NCBI GenBank assembly: GCA_024707145.1
Contig: JANQAI010000005.1
Span: 496,001-560,000, forward strand
DNA length: 64,000 bases
From: Magnetospirillum sp.
GTDB taxonomy: Bacteria; Pseudomonadota; Alphaproteobacteria; Rhodospirillales; Magnetospirillaceae
Direction: 5' to 3'
Both the position numbers and the translations under genes were made by a program. The notes under the pieces were generated by a model, which was not told where the DNA came from, made no database searches, and saw only the letters and a list, made by a program, of their open reading frames with translations. Shown here piece after piece: positions 1-10,405 of this stretch; position 1 is the stretch's first letter; each line of letters begins with the position of its first letter.

Positions 1-1313
1 CGACCACGGCGAACCCCTTGCCCGCCTCGCCGGCGCGCGCCGCCTCGATGGTGGCGTTGAGCGCCAGCAGGTTGGTCTGGCTGGCGATGTCGGTGATCAG
101 CTTGACCACCGTGCCGATCTGGTTGGCCCGGTCCGACAGGCCGTCCACGATGGCGTTGGTGTCGGCTGCCCGTTCCGCCGCCTGACGGGCCTTGGCCGCG
201 CTCTCGCCGATACGGCTGCCGATCTCGCCGGCCGACGAGGCCAGTTCCTCGGCGGCGGCGGCCACCGTCTGCACGCTGGCTGCGGCCTGCTCCGACGCTC
301 CCGCCACCTCGGTGACCTGGCCTTCCGACCGCTGGGCGTTGTGGCTCAGGCTCTGGGCGGCGGAGCGCAGTTGGGCGGCCGAGGCCGACACGCCTTGAAC
401 CACGCCGGCGACCTGCTGCTCGAAGGCGCGGGCCAGGGCTTCCATCTCGGCCTGCTGGCGCTGGCGGGCCTGTTCCTCGGCCTGGGCCTGGGTGGTGCGG
501 AATTCCGCCGCCTCGATGGCGTTGGCCTTGAACACCGCCACCGCGCCGGTGATCTGGCCGATTTCGTCCCGGCTGGCCGAGGGCGGGATGGTCACCGACA
601 GGTCGCCATCGGCCAGCTTCAGCATGCCGTCGGTCAGGCGGCGCAGCGGACGCAGAGCGGCGGCGGTCCACAGGCCGAAACCCAGCCCGGCGGCCAGCGC
701 CACCGCGCACAGACTCATCATGAAGGCCTGGAACCCCTTGGCGGTGGCGCGCGCCTGGGCGGCTTCCGCGGTGTTCTTGCGCTCCTGCAGGTCGATGAAC
801 TGGTTGATGCGCGCCAGCCATTCCACGAAGGCCGGCCGGGCCTGCTCCATCAGTACGGCGCGGGCGTGCGCCTCGTCGCCGGCCCGGCGGGCGGCGATGA
901 CGGCGTCGATCATGGGCAGGGTGCGCGCCTCGGTTTGCTTGATGGAGGCGAGGATCTGCCGCTCCTCGGCCGAGATGTCGGTGCTTTCGGCGAACATGCG
1001 ATCCAGCGGCGCGGCGGATTCGGCGTAGAAGCCGCGCAGGCGGGCAATATCGCGCTCGACCGCGTCCAGTCTCGGCCGCACCGCCGACCAGCGTCACGTC
1101 GCGCAAGGCGATGGCGCGATCATGCACGCTGCCGCGGAAATTGATGGCATGGCGCTGCTTGACGCTGTTGGCTTCGTTCATGTGGGTCAGGGTGGCGTCG
1201 ATGGCCTTGACCTCATGGATGCCGATGGCGGTCAGGCCGCCCAGCAGGACCAGGACCGCACCGAACCCCAGCCCGAGCCGCAGCCGCAGGGACGCATTGA
1301 ATGTCGTGGTCAT
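1..1313 (-). CDS. Methyl-accepting chemotaxis protein, 3' end outside window, frameshifted
   Basis: A membrane chemoreceptor that would signal to CheA/CheW. The ATG at 1313 follows a GGAGGG ribosome site. The protein starts with a hydrophobic segment (about residues 11-32), then a periplasmic helical domain, a second membrane segment, a HAMP region (SRDEIGQ) and the start of the methyl-accepting signalling domain ([20 protein letters not shown]), where the window begins. The reading frame breaks once: an extra T at 1070 interrupts what should read ...GGAAELDAVERD... (about residue 81). Removing it restores one continuous chemoreceptor. The ligand cannot be told. Confidence 0.9.
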   Translation of the reverse strand, partial: MTTTFNASLRLRLGLGFGAVLVLLGGLTAIGIHEVKAIDATLTHMNEANSVKQRHAINFRGSVHDRAIALRDVTLVGGAAETGRGRARYCPPARLLRRIRRAAGSHVRRKHRHLGRGAADPRLHQANRGAHPAHDRRRHRRPPGRRRGARPRRTDGAGPAGLRGMAGAHQPVHRPAGAQEHRGSRPGARHRQGVPGLHDESVRGGAGRRAGFRPVDRRRSASAAPPDRRHAEAGRWRPVGDHPALGQPGRNRPDHRRGGGVQGQRHRGGGIPHHPGPGRGTGPPAPAGRDGSPGPRLRAAGRRRGSRRVGLGRPTALRRPEPEPQRPAVGRPGHRGGGSVGAGRSQRADGGRRRRGTGLVGRRDRQPYRRERGQGPSGGGTGSRHQRHRGRPVGPGQPDRHGGQADHRHRQPDQPAGAQRHHRGGARRRGGQGVRRG

Positions 1314-1553
1314 GGCACACCCTCCGTCAGCCGCCGGAAAGCCGCCCGGCCGGCTGTCCATGAACCTTATCGAAGGAGGTGTGTTGCGGCAAAATTGGTT
1401 ATTCCATATCGATAAATCGACTGAATCGATGAAATGGCCGTGGGAGGAGAGGCAGGCCGGCCTTTCCTCTTCGTGGTACGGCGGCTTAATATTCTCCGGG
1501 GCCGGGCGTTTGCGCGCGGCGGGCCGGTTTCGCGCCAGAGAGGAGAGCACGCC

Positions 1554-2579
1554 ATGACCACGGCACAGCAGGCTTTGCCCACCCGCCGCCTCGGCACCAC
1601 CGACATGGAGGTGACCCGCGTCGGCTTCGGCGCCTGGGCCATCGGCGGCCCGGACTGGGCGGTGGGCTGGGGCACCCAGGACGACGGCGAGTCCATCGCC
1701 GCCATCCGTCATGCGGTGGAGCGCGGGATCAACTGGATCGACACCGCCGCCATCTACGGCCTCGGCCATTCGGAGGAGGTGGTGCGCAAGGCCCTGGCCA
1801 CCATGGGGGCGGACAGCCGTCCCTATGTCTTCACCAAATGCGGCCTGGTGTGGGACGAGGCCAACCGCAAGGCGCTGCCCCTGCAGGTGGGCGCCGCCGC
1901 CAGCATCCGCCGCGAGGTGGAGGGCTCGCTGAAGCGCCTGGGGGTGGAACGCATCGACCTCTACCAGATGCACTGGCCCGCCACCGACGGCTCGCCGCTG
2001 GAGGAATACTGGCAGACCCTGCTGGACCTGAAGGCCGAAGGCAAGGTGCGCGCCGTCGGCCTGTCCAACCACAATGCCGCCCAGTTGGACGCGGCCGAGC
2101 GGCTGGGCCATGTGGACACGCTGCAGCCGCCCTTCTCGGCCATCCGCCCCGACGTGGCGGCGGCCGAGCTGCCGTGGTGCGCCCGCAACGGTACCGGGGT
2201 GATCGTCTACAGCCCCATGCAGTCGGGCCTGCTTACCGGCCGCTTCACCGCCGAGCGGGCGGCGGCGCTGCCCGCCGACGACTGGCGTTCGCGCAATGCC
2301 GAGTTCACCGGCGACAGGCTGGTCCGCAACCTGGCGCTGGCCGAGGCGCTGAAGCCGGTGGCCGAGCGCCACCGCACCAGCGTGGCGGCCGTGGCGGTGG
2401 CGTGGACGCTGGCCTGGCCCGGCGTCACCGCCGCCATCGTCGGCGCCCGCAATCCCGCCCAGGTGGACGGCTGGATGGACGCCGCCACGCTGGAACTGAC
2501 CAGCGTGGACGTGGCCGAGATCGCCGCCGCCATCCGCGCCGCCGGTGCGGGCTCCGGTCCAGTCACGCCCTGGGGCTGA
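1554..2579 (+). CDS. Aldo/keto reductase
   Basis: A 341-residue NAD(P)H-dependent aldo/keto reductase with the TIM-barrel family signatures. These are the catalytic Asp and Tyr in DTAAIYG (residues 63-69), the Lys in FTKCG, the His in YQMHW, and a C-terminal cofactor-binding stretch with IVGARNPAQ. The ATG at 1554 follows a GAGGAGAG ribosome site, so longer upstream reading is unlikely to be translated. It resembles the bacterial group often annotated as oxidoreductases acting on small aldehydes or sugars. The substrate is unknown. It stands alone between a divergent chemoreceptor gene and a separate EAL gene. Confidence 0.92.
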   Translation: MTTAQQALPTRRLGTTDMEVTRVGFGAWAIGGPDWAVGWGTQDDGESIAAIRHAVERGINWIDTAAIYGLGHSEEVVRKALATMGADSRPYVFTKCGLVWDEANRKALPLQVGAAASIRREVEGSLKRLGVERIDLYQMHWPATDGSPLEEYWQTLLDLKAEGKVRAVGLSNHNAAQLDAAERLGHVDTLQPPFSAIRPDVAAAELPWCARNGTGVIVYSPMQSGLLTGRFTAERAAALPADDWRSRNAEFTGDRLVRNLALAEALKPVAERHRTSVAAVAVAWTLAWPGVTAAIVGARNPAQVDGWMDAATLELTSVDVAEIAAAIRAAGAGSGPVTPWG

Positions 2580-2675
2580 GGCGGCGAAGGGCGCATGGCA
2601 GCGTGGCGGCCGCCGGGTTTGCCGCGCCGCCGTCATGGTGTAGGGTGGAAGCGTGTAAAGCCGAAGGGGAACAGG

Positions 2676-3830
2676 ATGCACGCGCCCGCCACCGCCGATT
2701 GTCTGCTGGTTGTCGATGTCCGCGCCGTGGCCCGTCTGGACGAGGTCATGGGGGCGCGGGTGATCGATGCCGCGCTGGGCGAACTGGCCGAGCGCCTGCC
2801 CGCCCTGTTGGGCGGCGTGCTGGCCCAGGCGCGCGACCACAGCCTGCTGGCGGCCAGCCGGCGCGGCCGCTGGTGCGTGCGTTTCCGGTGGGACCAGAAG
2901 CCCCTGGCGGAAAGCCTGGACGAGGCGCTGGGCGTGGTGGAAGCGGCGGCCCAACGGCTGGTGGGCGACTTGGCGGTCGAGGTGTTCGGCGGCGCCACCG
3001 GCCCATGGGCGCAGCTGGTCGCCCGCGCCCTGCTGCTGCCGCCGGATTGCTCCGACCTGGATGCCTGGGTGGACGGCCACATGGCCGAGGCGGGCAGCCG
3101 CCTGGACGAGCTGGCGGAATTGCGCCGCCGGCTCGAGGCCATCATCGCCCAGGGCGCCATCCGTACCATGCTCCAGCCCATCGTCGCCTTTTCCGATGGC
3201 GCCGTGCTGGGCTTCGAGGCGCTGTCGCGCGGCCCCGCCGGCACCGATCTGGAACGGGCCGACCACCTGTTCTCGGCCGCCGCCCGCACCGGCCTGTCGC
3301 TGGACCTGGAACGGGCCTGCGCCGTGCAGGCCGTCCAATGGGCCGACCGCCTGCCGCCCAACCTGTTCCTGTCCATCAACGCCAGCGTGCCGTTGCTGAT
3401 GGACGATCAGGTGCGCACCCGTCTGGCGCGGCCCCGCGTGGTGGCGGAGATCACCGAGCACCTGCCCATCGACGGCGCCTCCGGCCTGCTGCCCGCCCTG
3501 GCCGAATTGAAGGCGGGCGGTGCCGGCATCGCGCTGGACGACACCGGCTGCGGCTTCGCCGACGTGGCCGCCGCCGAAATCATCCGCCCCGATATCGTCA
3601 AGCTGTGCATCACCGTCATTCGCGGCGTCCGCCGCAATCCCTCGATCCTGCCCGGCCTGTGCCAGACGGTCGGACGCTTCCGCGCCCTCGGCGCCCAGGT
3701 GCTGGCGGAAGGGGTGGAAACCGACGAGGAGCGCCGGGTGCTGGCCTCGGCGGAGATCGACCTGGCCCAGGGCTGGCTGTTCGGCAGGCCGTTCCCGGCC
3801 GAAGAGTGGCAGCACCATGCCGCATTCTAG
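2676..3830 (+). CDS. EAL-domain protein (probable c-di-GMP phosphodiesterase)
   Basis: 384 residues. The C-terminal part (from about residue 150) is an EAL domain: LQPIV, FEALSRG (the EAL signature), a conserved Asn in SINAS, Glu in EITEH, LDDTGCG, VKL, EGVET, and a terminal GWLFGRPFP. Most metal and catalytic residues of an active c-di-GMP phosphodiesterase are recognisable. The N-terminal 140 residues are not a clear known domain and may be a degenerate GGDEF-like or sensory region. The ATG at 2676 is preferred over an upstream in-frame start because GAAGGGGA lies just before it. No transmembrane segment is visible, so it is probably cytoplasmic. Confidence 0.88.
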   Translation: MHAPATADCLLVVDVRAVARLDEVMGARVIDAALGELAERLPALLGGVLAQARDHSLLAASRRGRWCVRFRWDQKPLAESLDEALGVVEAAAQRLVGDLAVEVFGGATGPWAQLVARALLLPPDCSDLDAWVDGHMAEAGSRLDELAELRRRLEAIIAQGAIRTMLQPIVAFSDGAVLGFEALSRGPAGTDLERADHLFSAAARTGLSLDLERACAVQAVQWADRLPPNLFLSINASVPLLMDDQVRTRLARPRVVAEITEHLPIDGASGLLPALAELKAGGAGIALDDTGCGFADVAAAEIIRPDIVKLCITVIRGVRRNPSILPGLCQTVGRFRALGAQVLAEGVETDEERRVLASAEIDLAQGWLFGRPFPAEEWQHHAAF

Positions 3831-3933
3831 GGCATGTATGCGGGGTTGATTATTTACCGGGCATTCGGGCTTGCATCCTCCGCCGGCCTTCCCGATGATG
3901 GCGCCGTCACACGACCAGCATGGGGAAGCACGG

Positions 3934-4227
3934 ATGGCCGAGCAGCCGGCGGATTGGCGCTATTTCGTCACCTATAGCGGGGTCAAGCTGCCGCTCAAGC
4001 TGGTCGACCCGCTGCAGCCGGCCGAGCTGAACCACCGCAACACCTTCATCCGCGCCCGTTTCGACGCCGAGGATCGGCTGGTGGAATGCGAGAAGATGGT
4101 CTATGGCGAGATCCACCTGTCGCACCGCTACACCTATGGCGCCGACGGCACCCTGAAACGGGCCGAGATCGTCATGGACGACGAAACCACGGTGATGGAG
4201 TTCTCGGGTTCGTCCCGTTCGGATTGA
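3934..4227 (+). CDS. Small conserved protein, DUF6156-like
   Basis: 97 residues, soluble, rich in aromatic and charged residues (WRYFVTYSGVKLPLKLV near the start). It looks like the small DUF6156 family of alphaproteobacteria, but I assign this from memory of the N-terminal motif. No function is known to me. The ATG at 3934 is preferred because GGGGAAG precedes it at normal spacing. An in-frame upstream start at 3871 has no such site. A strong hairpin follows the stop codon. Confidence 0.7.
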   Translation: MAEQPADWRYFVTYSGVKLPLKLVDPLQPAELNHRNTFIRARFDAEDRLVECEKMVYGEIHLSHRYTYGADGTLKRAEIVMDDETTVMEFSGSSRSD

Positions 4228-4234
4228 ATCGCTT

Positions 4235-4271
4235 TACCGTCACCCTCGGGCTTGATCCGAGGGTGACGGTA
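4235..4271. terminator. Perfect 15-bp hairpin between converging genes (palindromic repeat family A)
   Basis: Positions 4235-4249 are the exact inverse complement of 4257-4271, with a 7-base loop containing CTTGA. It lies between the ends of two converging genes (4227 and 4305) and could stop transcription from either side, although it lacks a long T tract. The sequence belongs to the repeat family seen at 14525, 19390, 25926, 33901, 36384 and 38082. Confidence 0.7.
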
Positions 4272-4304
4272 AATGGGAGCGCTTCCATCTAAGGGAGACG
4301 GCTT

Positions 4305-5504
4305 CTAGCTCCGCCGTCCCACCCACAGATAGGCCGCCAGGGCCCCCAGGCCGCAAATGGCGATGACCCCGGCCATGGGCAGGGCGGTGCCTTCGCCGGC
4401 CAGTCCCACCAACGGGGCGGCCAGGGCGCCCACCAGGAAGCGCAGTGTGCCCAGCAGGGCCGAAGCCGAGCCGGCGGTACGGCCGTGGTTGGTCAGCGCC
4501 AGGGCGGCGGAATTGGGGGCGATGAAGCCCTGCGACGCCACCACCAGGAACAGCCCGGTCAGCACCGCTTGCAGGCCCAGGTTCAGGGCGACCGCCACCT
4601 CCAGGAACACGGCGCCGACGGCCAGCGCGGCCAGTCCCCACCCCATCAGCCGCTTGGGCCCCAGGCGGTGGACCAGCCGTCCGTTGACCTGGGACATGCC
4701 GATCAAGCCCAGGGCATTGGCGCCGAACACCATGGCGAAGTCCTGGGCCGACAGCCCGTAGATCCTCTGCAGCACGAAGGGCGAGCCGGCGATGTAGGCG
4801 AACATGGCGGCGAAGGCGAGGCCGGCGATTCCCGAGTTGGTCAGGAAGACGCGGTCGCGCAGCACCCCGACGAAGGAATCCAGGGCCGCCCGCCAGCCGC
4901 CGCCGTGGCGGCGTTCCGGCGGCAGGGTTTCGGGCAGCAGCCTGGCGGTGGCGGCCAAGACCGCGATGCCGGCGCCGGTCAGGAATATGAAGATGCCGTG
5001 CCACGACACCACCCGCAGCACCTGGGCGCCCAGCACCGGCGCCAGGATGGGCGCCAGGCCCATGACCAGCATCAGCATGGAGAAGAAGCGCGCCGCCGCC
5101 GCGCCGTGATAGAGGTCGCGGGCCATGGCGGTGGCGATGACCAGGGCGGCCGAGCCGGCCAGGCCTTGGGCGAAACGCGCGGCCACCAGCAGCGGCGCGG
5201 TGGGGGCCAGGGCACACAGCACGCTCATCAGGGCATAGACGGCCAGGCCGATGAACAGCGGCCGCCGCCGCCCCACCGCGTCCGACACCGGCCCCACCAG
5301 CAGCTGCCCCAGGGCCAGGCCCAGGATGCAGGCCGACAGGCTGACCTGGATCACCGAGGGCGCGACGGCGAAATCCTCGGCGATGTGCGGCAGGGCCGGC
5401 AGGTACATGTCGATGGACAACGGCCCCAGGGCGGTGACGCTGCCCAGGCAGAGGACGAAACGAAGCCTGGGCCTTTCAGCTCTGCCATCTTGCTCTGTCG
5501 TCAC
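4305..5504 (-). CDS. MFS drug exporter, Bcr/CflA type
   Basis: 399 residues with about twelve hydrophobic segments. The beginning is diagnostic of the Bcr/CflA group: LGPLSIDMYLPALP in the first membrane helix region, then SVIQVSLSACILGLALGQLLVGP and SDAVGRRRPL (the MFS loop 2-3 motif). It probably exports drugs or small metabolites by proton antiport. The only suitable start is GTG at 5504. The first ATG in frame lies inside the first helix. The ribosome site before GTG is weak. It is transcribed leftwards and separated from gltB by about 200 bases of repeats. Confidence 0.9.
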   Translation of the reverse strand: MTTEQDGRAERPRLRFVLCLGSVTALGPLSIDMYLPALPHIAEDFAVAPSVIQVSLSACILGLALGQLLVGPVSDAVGRRRPLFIGLAVYALMSVLCALAPTAPLLVAARFAQGLAGSAALVIATAMARDLYHGAAAARFFSMLMLVMGLAPILAPVLGAQVLRVVSWHGIFIFLTGAGIAVLAATARLLPETLPPERRHGGGWRAALDSFVGVLRDRVFLTNSGIAGLAFAAMFAYIAGSPFVLQRIYGLSAQDFAMVFGANALGLIGMSQVNGRLVHRLGPKRLMGWGLAALAVGAVFLEVAVALNLGLQAVLTGLFLVVASQGFIAPNSAALALTNHGRTAGSASALLGTLRFLVGALAAPLVGLAGEGTALPMAGVIAICGLGALAAYLWVGRRS

Positions 5505-5519
5505 CTGGCTTCACCTTCA

Positions 5520-5629
5520 TTGTCATCCCGAGGAGCGTCGCGACGAGGGATCTTCGTCCAGCACATCGGTGCAGGAAACGATCCCCGCCTCGACAGGATG
5601 AGATCCCTCGCCTGGGCTCGGGATGACAA
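5520..5629. repeat. Inverted intergenic repeat, family C (copy 1)
   Basis: The element begins TGTCATCCCGAGG and ends CTCGGGATGACA, with internal GAGGGATCTT and AGATCCCTCG that also pair. A second copy with the same ends and the same internal pair lies at 58875-58974, and a remnant lies around 36330-36364. No coding potential is apparent. It fills the gap between the exporter gene and gltB. Confidence 0.85.
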
Positions 5630-5684
5630 TCCTTGGGGCGGAGATGACGCGCCATTGTGGCGCCTTTGTGGCGAGGCATCCAGG

Positions 5685-5710
5685 ACCCTCTCCCGCGAAC
5701 GGGAGAGGGT
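5685..5710. terminator. Hairpin just downstream of gltB (half copy of repeat family B)
   Basis: An 11-base stem (ACCCTCTCCCG / CGGGAGAGGGT) with a CGAA loop starts 11 bases after the gltB stop codon on the minus strand. It is one arm of the larger family B repeats at 10277 and 30980. It could serve as a transcript end or 3' stabiliser, though it has no T tract. Confidence 0.55.
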
Positions 5711-5720
5711 CAACAGAGCA

Positions 5721-8700
5721 TCACTCCGCCGCCACGGCGGCGGCCTTGCTTACCGGGTGCTCCAGGCGCGACAGCATCTCCTTGGGCACCACCTGGCGGA
5801 ACTTGGGCAGCTCGCGCGCCCAGTCGGCCAGGATGGATTCCGCCCACGAGCTCTGGGTTTCCTGCACGTGCTTCTGGATCAGGCCCTTCAGCACGCCCTC
5901 CCAGTGCTCGGTCTCCACCGCCTGCCAGATGACGCTGTCGGGGTTGACCTTGGACTCGAAGGTGCCGTCGCCGTCATAGACGAAGGCCATGCCGCCGGTC
6001 ATGCCGGCGGCGAAGTTGGCCCCCACCGGCCCCAGGATGGCGATGGTGCCGCCGGTCAGGTATTCGCAGCCGTTGGAGCCGCAGCCCTCGATCACCGCGT
6101 TGGCGCCCGAATTGCGCACGGCGAAGCGCTCGCCGGCCTGACCCGCCGCGAACAGCTCGCCCGCGGTGGCGCCGTACAGCACGGTGTTGCCGATGATGGT
6201 GTTCTCATTGGACTTGAGCTGGCTGGAGACCGGTGGCCGCACCACGATGGTGCCGCCCGACAGCCCCTTGCCCACGTAGTCGTTGGAATCGCCGAACACC
6301 TCGAGCTTCAGGCCCTGCACGGCGAAGGCGCCGAGCGACTGGCCGGCGGAACCGCGCAGGCGCACGGTGATGTGACCGGGCTGTAGCCCGGTCATGCCGT
6401 ACTTCTTGGTGATCTTGTGGCTCAGCTTGGTGCCGATGGCGCGCTGGACGTTGCGGACGTTGTAGGTCAGCTGCATCTTCTCGCCCTCTTCCAGCGCCGG
6501 GGCGGCGTCGCGGATGATCTGGGCGTCCAGGGTCTCGGGAACCTCGTTGCGCTCCGTCTGGGTGCAATAGCGGGCATGGCCGCCGGCATCGGCCTGGGCC
6601 AGCAGCGGGTTGAGGTCCAGGTCGTCCAGGTGGGCGCCGCCGCGGCTGACCTGCTTCAGCAGGTCGGTGCGGCCGATGATCTCGGTCAGGCTGCGCACGC
6701 CGAGGGACGCCAGGATCTCGCGCACCTCCTCGGCGATGAAGCTGAACAGGTTCACCACCTTGTAGGGGCTGCCGGTGAACTTGGCGCGCAGGGCCGGGTC
6801 CTGGGTGCAGACGCCGACGGGGCAGGTGTTGGAATGGCACTGGCGCACCATGATGCAGCCCAGCGCCACCAGGCTGGTGGTGCCGATGCCGAATTCCTCG
6901 GCGCCCAGCATGGCGGCGATGACGATGTCGCGCCCCGTCTTCAGGCCGCCGTCGGTGCGCAGCTTGACGCGGTGGCGCAGGCGGTTGAGCGTCAGCACCT
7001 GGTGCGCCTCGGACAGGCCCAGTTCCCACGGCAGGCCGGCGAACTTGATCGAGGTCTGCGGGGACGCGCCGGTGCCGCCCACATTGCCCGAGATCAGGAT
7101 GGTGTCGGCCTTGGCCTTGGCCACGCCGGCCGCCACCGTGCCGATGCCCGAGCGGCTGACCAGCTTCACCGTCACCTTGGCCTGCGGGTTGATCTGCTTC
7201 AGATCGTAGATCAGCTGGGCCAGGTCCTCGATGGAATAGATGTCGTGGTGGGGCGGCGGGCTGATCAGGGTCACGCCGGGGGTGGCATGGCGCAGCTTGG
7301 CGATCTCCACCGTCACCTTGAAGCCGGGCAGCTGGCCGCCCTCGCCGGGCTTGGCCCCCTGGGCCACCTTGATCTCGATCTCGCGGCACATGTTCAGATA
7401 TTCGGCGGTGACGCCGAAGCGGCCCGAGGCGATCTGCTTCACCGCCGAATTGGCGTTGTCGCCGTTGGGGCGCGGGCGATAGCGCTCGCGGTCCTCGCCG
7501 CCCTCGCCCGACACCGACTTGGCGCCGATGCGGTTCATGGCGATGTTGAGCGCGCCGTGGGCTTCCGGCGACAACGCGCCCAAGGACATGCCCGGGGTCA
7601 GGAAGCGCTTCCTGATCTCGGTGATGCTCTCCACCTCGTCCACGCTGACCGGAGCACCGGCCGGCTTGAAGTCCAGCAGGTCGCGGATGGTGATGGGCGG
7701 CAGCCGGCGCATGCCCTCCGAGTACTTCTTGTAGAGCGAATAGCTGTCGGTGTTGCAGGCGGTCTGCAGGGTATGGATCAGCGTGCCGTCGAAGCTGTGC
7801 GCCTCGGCGCCGCGGCGGAAGCGGTAGAAGCCGCCCACCGGCAGCACCGCGCTGTCCACGGCGAAGCCCTTGGCGTGCTGGGCGATGGTGGTCTTCTCGA
7901 CGCCGTTCAGGCCGATGCCGGAAATGCGGCTGGTCATGCCGGGGAAGAATTCCGCCACCAGCGAGCGCGACAGGCCGATGGCCTCGAAGTTGTAGCCGCC
8001 GCGGTACGAGCTGATGACCGAGATGCCCATCTTGGACATGATCTTCAGCAGGCCCTGGTCGATGGCCTTCTTGTAGTTGCGCACGCCCTCTTCCAGGGTG
8101 AGGCCGGGGAACAGGCCGCGGCGGGCGCGGTCGGCGATGGCCTCCTGGGCCAGATAGGCGTTGACGGTGGTGGCGCCGACGCCGATCAGCACGGCGAAGT
8201 AATGCACGTCCAGCGCCTCGCCGGTGCGGACGTTGAGGCTGGTCCAGGTGCGCAGGCGCTCGCGCACCAGATGCGAGTGCACGCCGCCGGTCGCCAGGAT
8301 CATGGGCAGGCCGACGCGGTTCTCGCCGATGGCCTTGTCCGACAGGATCAGGTGGGTGCAGCCGGCGCGCACCGCCTCTTCCGCCTCGCGCCGCACACGG
8401 GTCAGCGCGTCGCGCAGGGCGTGCTCGCCGTCCCTGGGATTGAAGGTGCAGTCGATCTCGGCCGCCGCCTCGCCCATGTAGCGGCGCATGGCCTCGAACT
8501 CGGCATTGGACAGCACCGGCGAATCAAGGGCCAGCACGTCGCACTGGGTCTCGTGCTCGTCCAGGATGTTGCCCAGGTTGCCCAGCCGGGTGCGCAGGCT
8601 CATCACCCGCGATCTCGCGCAGGGAATCGATGGGCGGATTGGTGACCTGGCTGAAGTTCTGGCGGAAGAAGTGGTGCAGGCCGCGATACTGCTCGCTCAG

Positions 8701-10251
8701 CACCGCCAGCGGCGCGTCGTCGCCCATGGAGCCCACCGCCTCCTTGGCCTCCTCGACCATGGGGTGCAGGATCAACTCCATGTCCTCCATGGTCAGGCCG
8801 TAGGCCAGTTGGCGGCGCTTCAGCTCCTCCGCCGACAGTTCCACCGGCTCGGGCGCGCCGGTCTTGACCAGGCTGTCCAGCTCGGTGATGCGGCCGGTCC
8901 ACTCGCCATAGGGCTTGCGCGCCGCCAGCATGTCCTTCAGCTCGGTGTCGCGGTAGAGGCGCCCGGCCTCCAGGTCGACGGCGATGGTCTGGCCCGGTCC
9001 GACGCGGCTCTTCTCCACCACGTTGGCCTCGGCCATCTTCACCATGCCGGTCTCGGAGCCGACGATCAGCAGGTTGTCCCTGGTGATGGTGACGCGCATG
9101 GGACGCAGGCCGTTGCGGTCCATGCCGGCCACCACCCAGCGGCCGTCGGTGGCGCAGATGGCGGCAGGGCCGTCCCACGGCTCGATCACCGCGTTGCAAT
9201 AACTGAAGAAGGCGCGGTGCGCCTCGGGCATCAGCGCGTTGGAGCCCAGGGATTCCGGCACCAACATCTGCTTGACCATGGGGGCCGGACGGCCGGCCCG
9301 CACCATGACCTCGAAGACGTTGTCCAGTGCCGCCGAGTCCGAGCCGCCCGACTGCACCACCGGCTTGACGTCCTCCATGTAGTCGCCGAACGCCTCGTGG
9401 CTCATGCGCGGCTCGTGCGCCTTCATCCAGTTGACGTTGCCGGTCAGCGTGTTGATTTCGCCGTTATGGGCGAGCATGCGGAACGGCTGGGCCAGGCGCC
9501 AGGTGGGGAAGGTGTTGGTGGAATAGCGCTGGTGGTAGATGGCGAAGCGCGAGACGAAGCGGTCGTCCAGCAGGTCGGGATAGAACGCCGTCAGCTGCTC
9601 GGCCAGGAACATGCCCTTGTAGATGATGGAGCGGCAGGACAGCGAGCAGATGTAGAAGTCCGAGATGTGCTCGGCCAGCACCCGCTTCTCGATGCGGCGG
9701 CGCAGGATGTAGAGGTCGGTCTCGAACTTCTCCTCCGGGCGGCCCAGCGTGTTGGCCACCATGATCTGCTCGATCTCGGGGCGGGTGGCGTTGGCCTTCT
9801 CGCCGATGATGGAGACGTCCACCGGCACCTGGCGCCAGCCGTAGATGGTGTAGCCGAAATTCAGGATCTCGGTCTCGACGATGCAGCGGCAGCGCTCCTG
9901 CGCGCCCAGATCGGTCTTGGGCAGGAAGATCATGCCGATGGCCAGGCGGCCGGGCACCGGCTCGTGGCCGATATGACGGATGTGGTCCTTGAAGAAGTCC
10001 TGTGGCAGCTCGACGTGGATGCCGGCGCCGTCGCCGGTCAGGCCGTCGGCATCCACCGCGCCGCGGTGGAACAGCACCTTCAGCGCCTCGATGCCGGCCA
10101 CCACCACGTCGCGGCGGGGCTTGCCGTCCAGCGCGGCGACCAAGCCGACGCCGCAGGCGTCGTGCGGCGCGGTATCGATGCCGGCGGCCTCCAGCGTGGC
10201 CTGGTTCTCCAGATACTCGGCAACGAACTGCTCGCCGTGGTTCTGGGACAT
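5721..10251 (-). CDS. gltB: Glutamate synthase (NADPH) large subunit, one frameshift
   Basis: Makes two glutamates from glutamine and 2-oxoglutarate together with GltD. Start ATG 10251 follows AAGGAGAG. A propeptide of about 32 residues precedes the catalytic Cys (HDACGVG), which should become the N-terminus after cleavage. The glutaminase domain, the FMN/2-oxoglutarate domain, the 3Fe-4S ligands (CIMVRQCHSNTCPVGVC) and the C-terminal beta-helix (GCGSNGCEYLTGGT) are all present. The frame breaks around 8606-8612, where one extra base interrupts the conserved ...SLRE-x-x-VMSL motif. With it removed the protein is 1509 residues, a normal alphaproteobacterial length. It lies downstream of gltD in the same operon. 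Confidence 0.96.
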
Positions 10252-10276
10252 GGTGCTCTCCTTCGTTTGCATTCTT

Positions 10277-10402
10277 TTTCCTTCTCCCGCAGGCGGGAGA
10301 AGGTGGCCCGCAGGGCCGGATGAGGGGGCCAAGAGGCACCTCGTTTCCGGCTCCCTCACCCGGCGCTTCGCGCCACCCTCTCCCGCTCGCGGGAGAGGGA
10401 CC
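10277..10402. repeat. Double-hairpin repeat, family B (copy 2), between gltD and gltB
   Basis: Two inverted repeats (TTCTCCCGC/GCGGGAGAA on one side, CTCTCCCGC/GCGGGAGAG on the other) flank a central block with GGTGGCCCGCAGGGCC and CTCGTTTCCGGCTCCCTCACC. The same order of blocks occurs at 30980-31108. Because it sits inside the gltD-gltB transcript it could alter the relative amounts of the two subunits. Confidence 0.85.
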
Positions 10403-10405
10403 TCG

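Noticed and set aside
1407..1429. ATCGAT...ATCGAT repeats before the first chemoreceptor gene as an operator
   Set aside because: The two hexamers are short and self-complementary and no clear promoter elements surround them.
2746..3006. Pro/Arg-rich reading frame opposite the EAL gene
   Set aside because: Shadow of the real gene in GC-rich DNA; composition is biased and no ribosome site is present.
4485..6386. Long Gln/His-rich open frame on the plus strand
   Set aside because: It is antisense to the exporter and gltB and has the amino-acid bias typical of reversed coding DNA.
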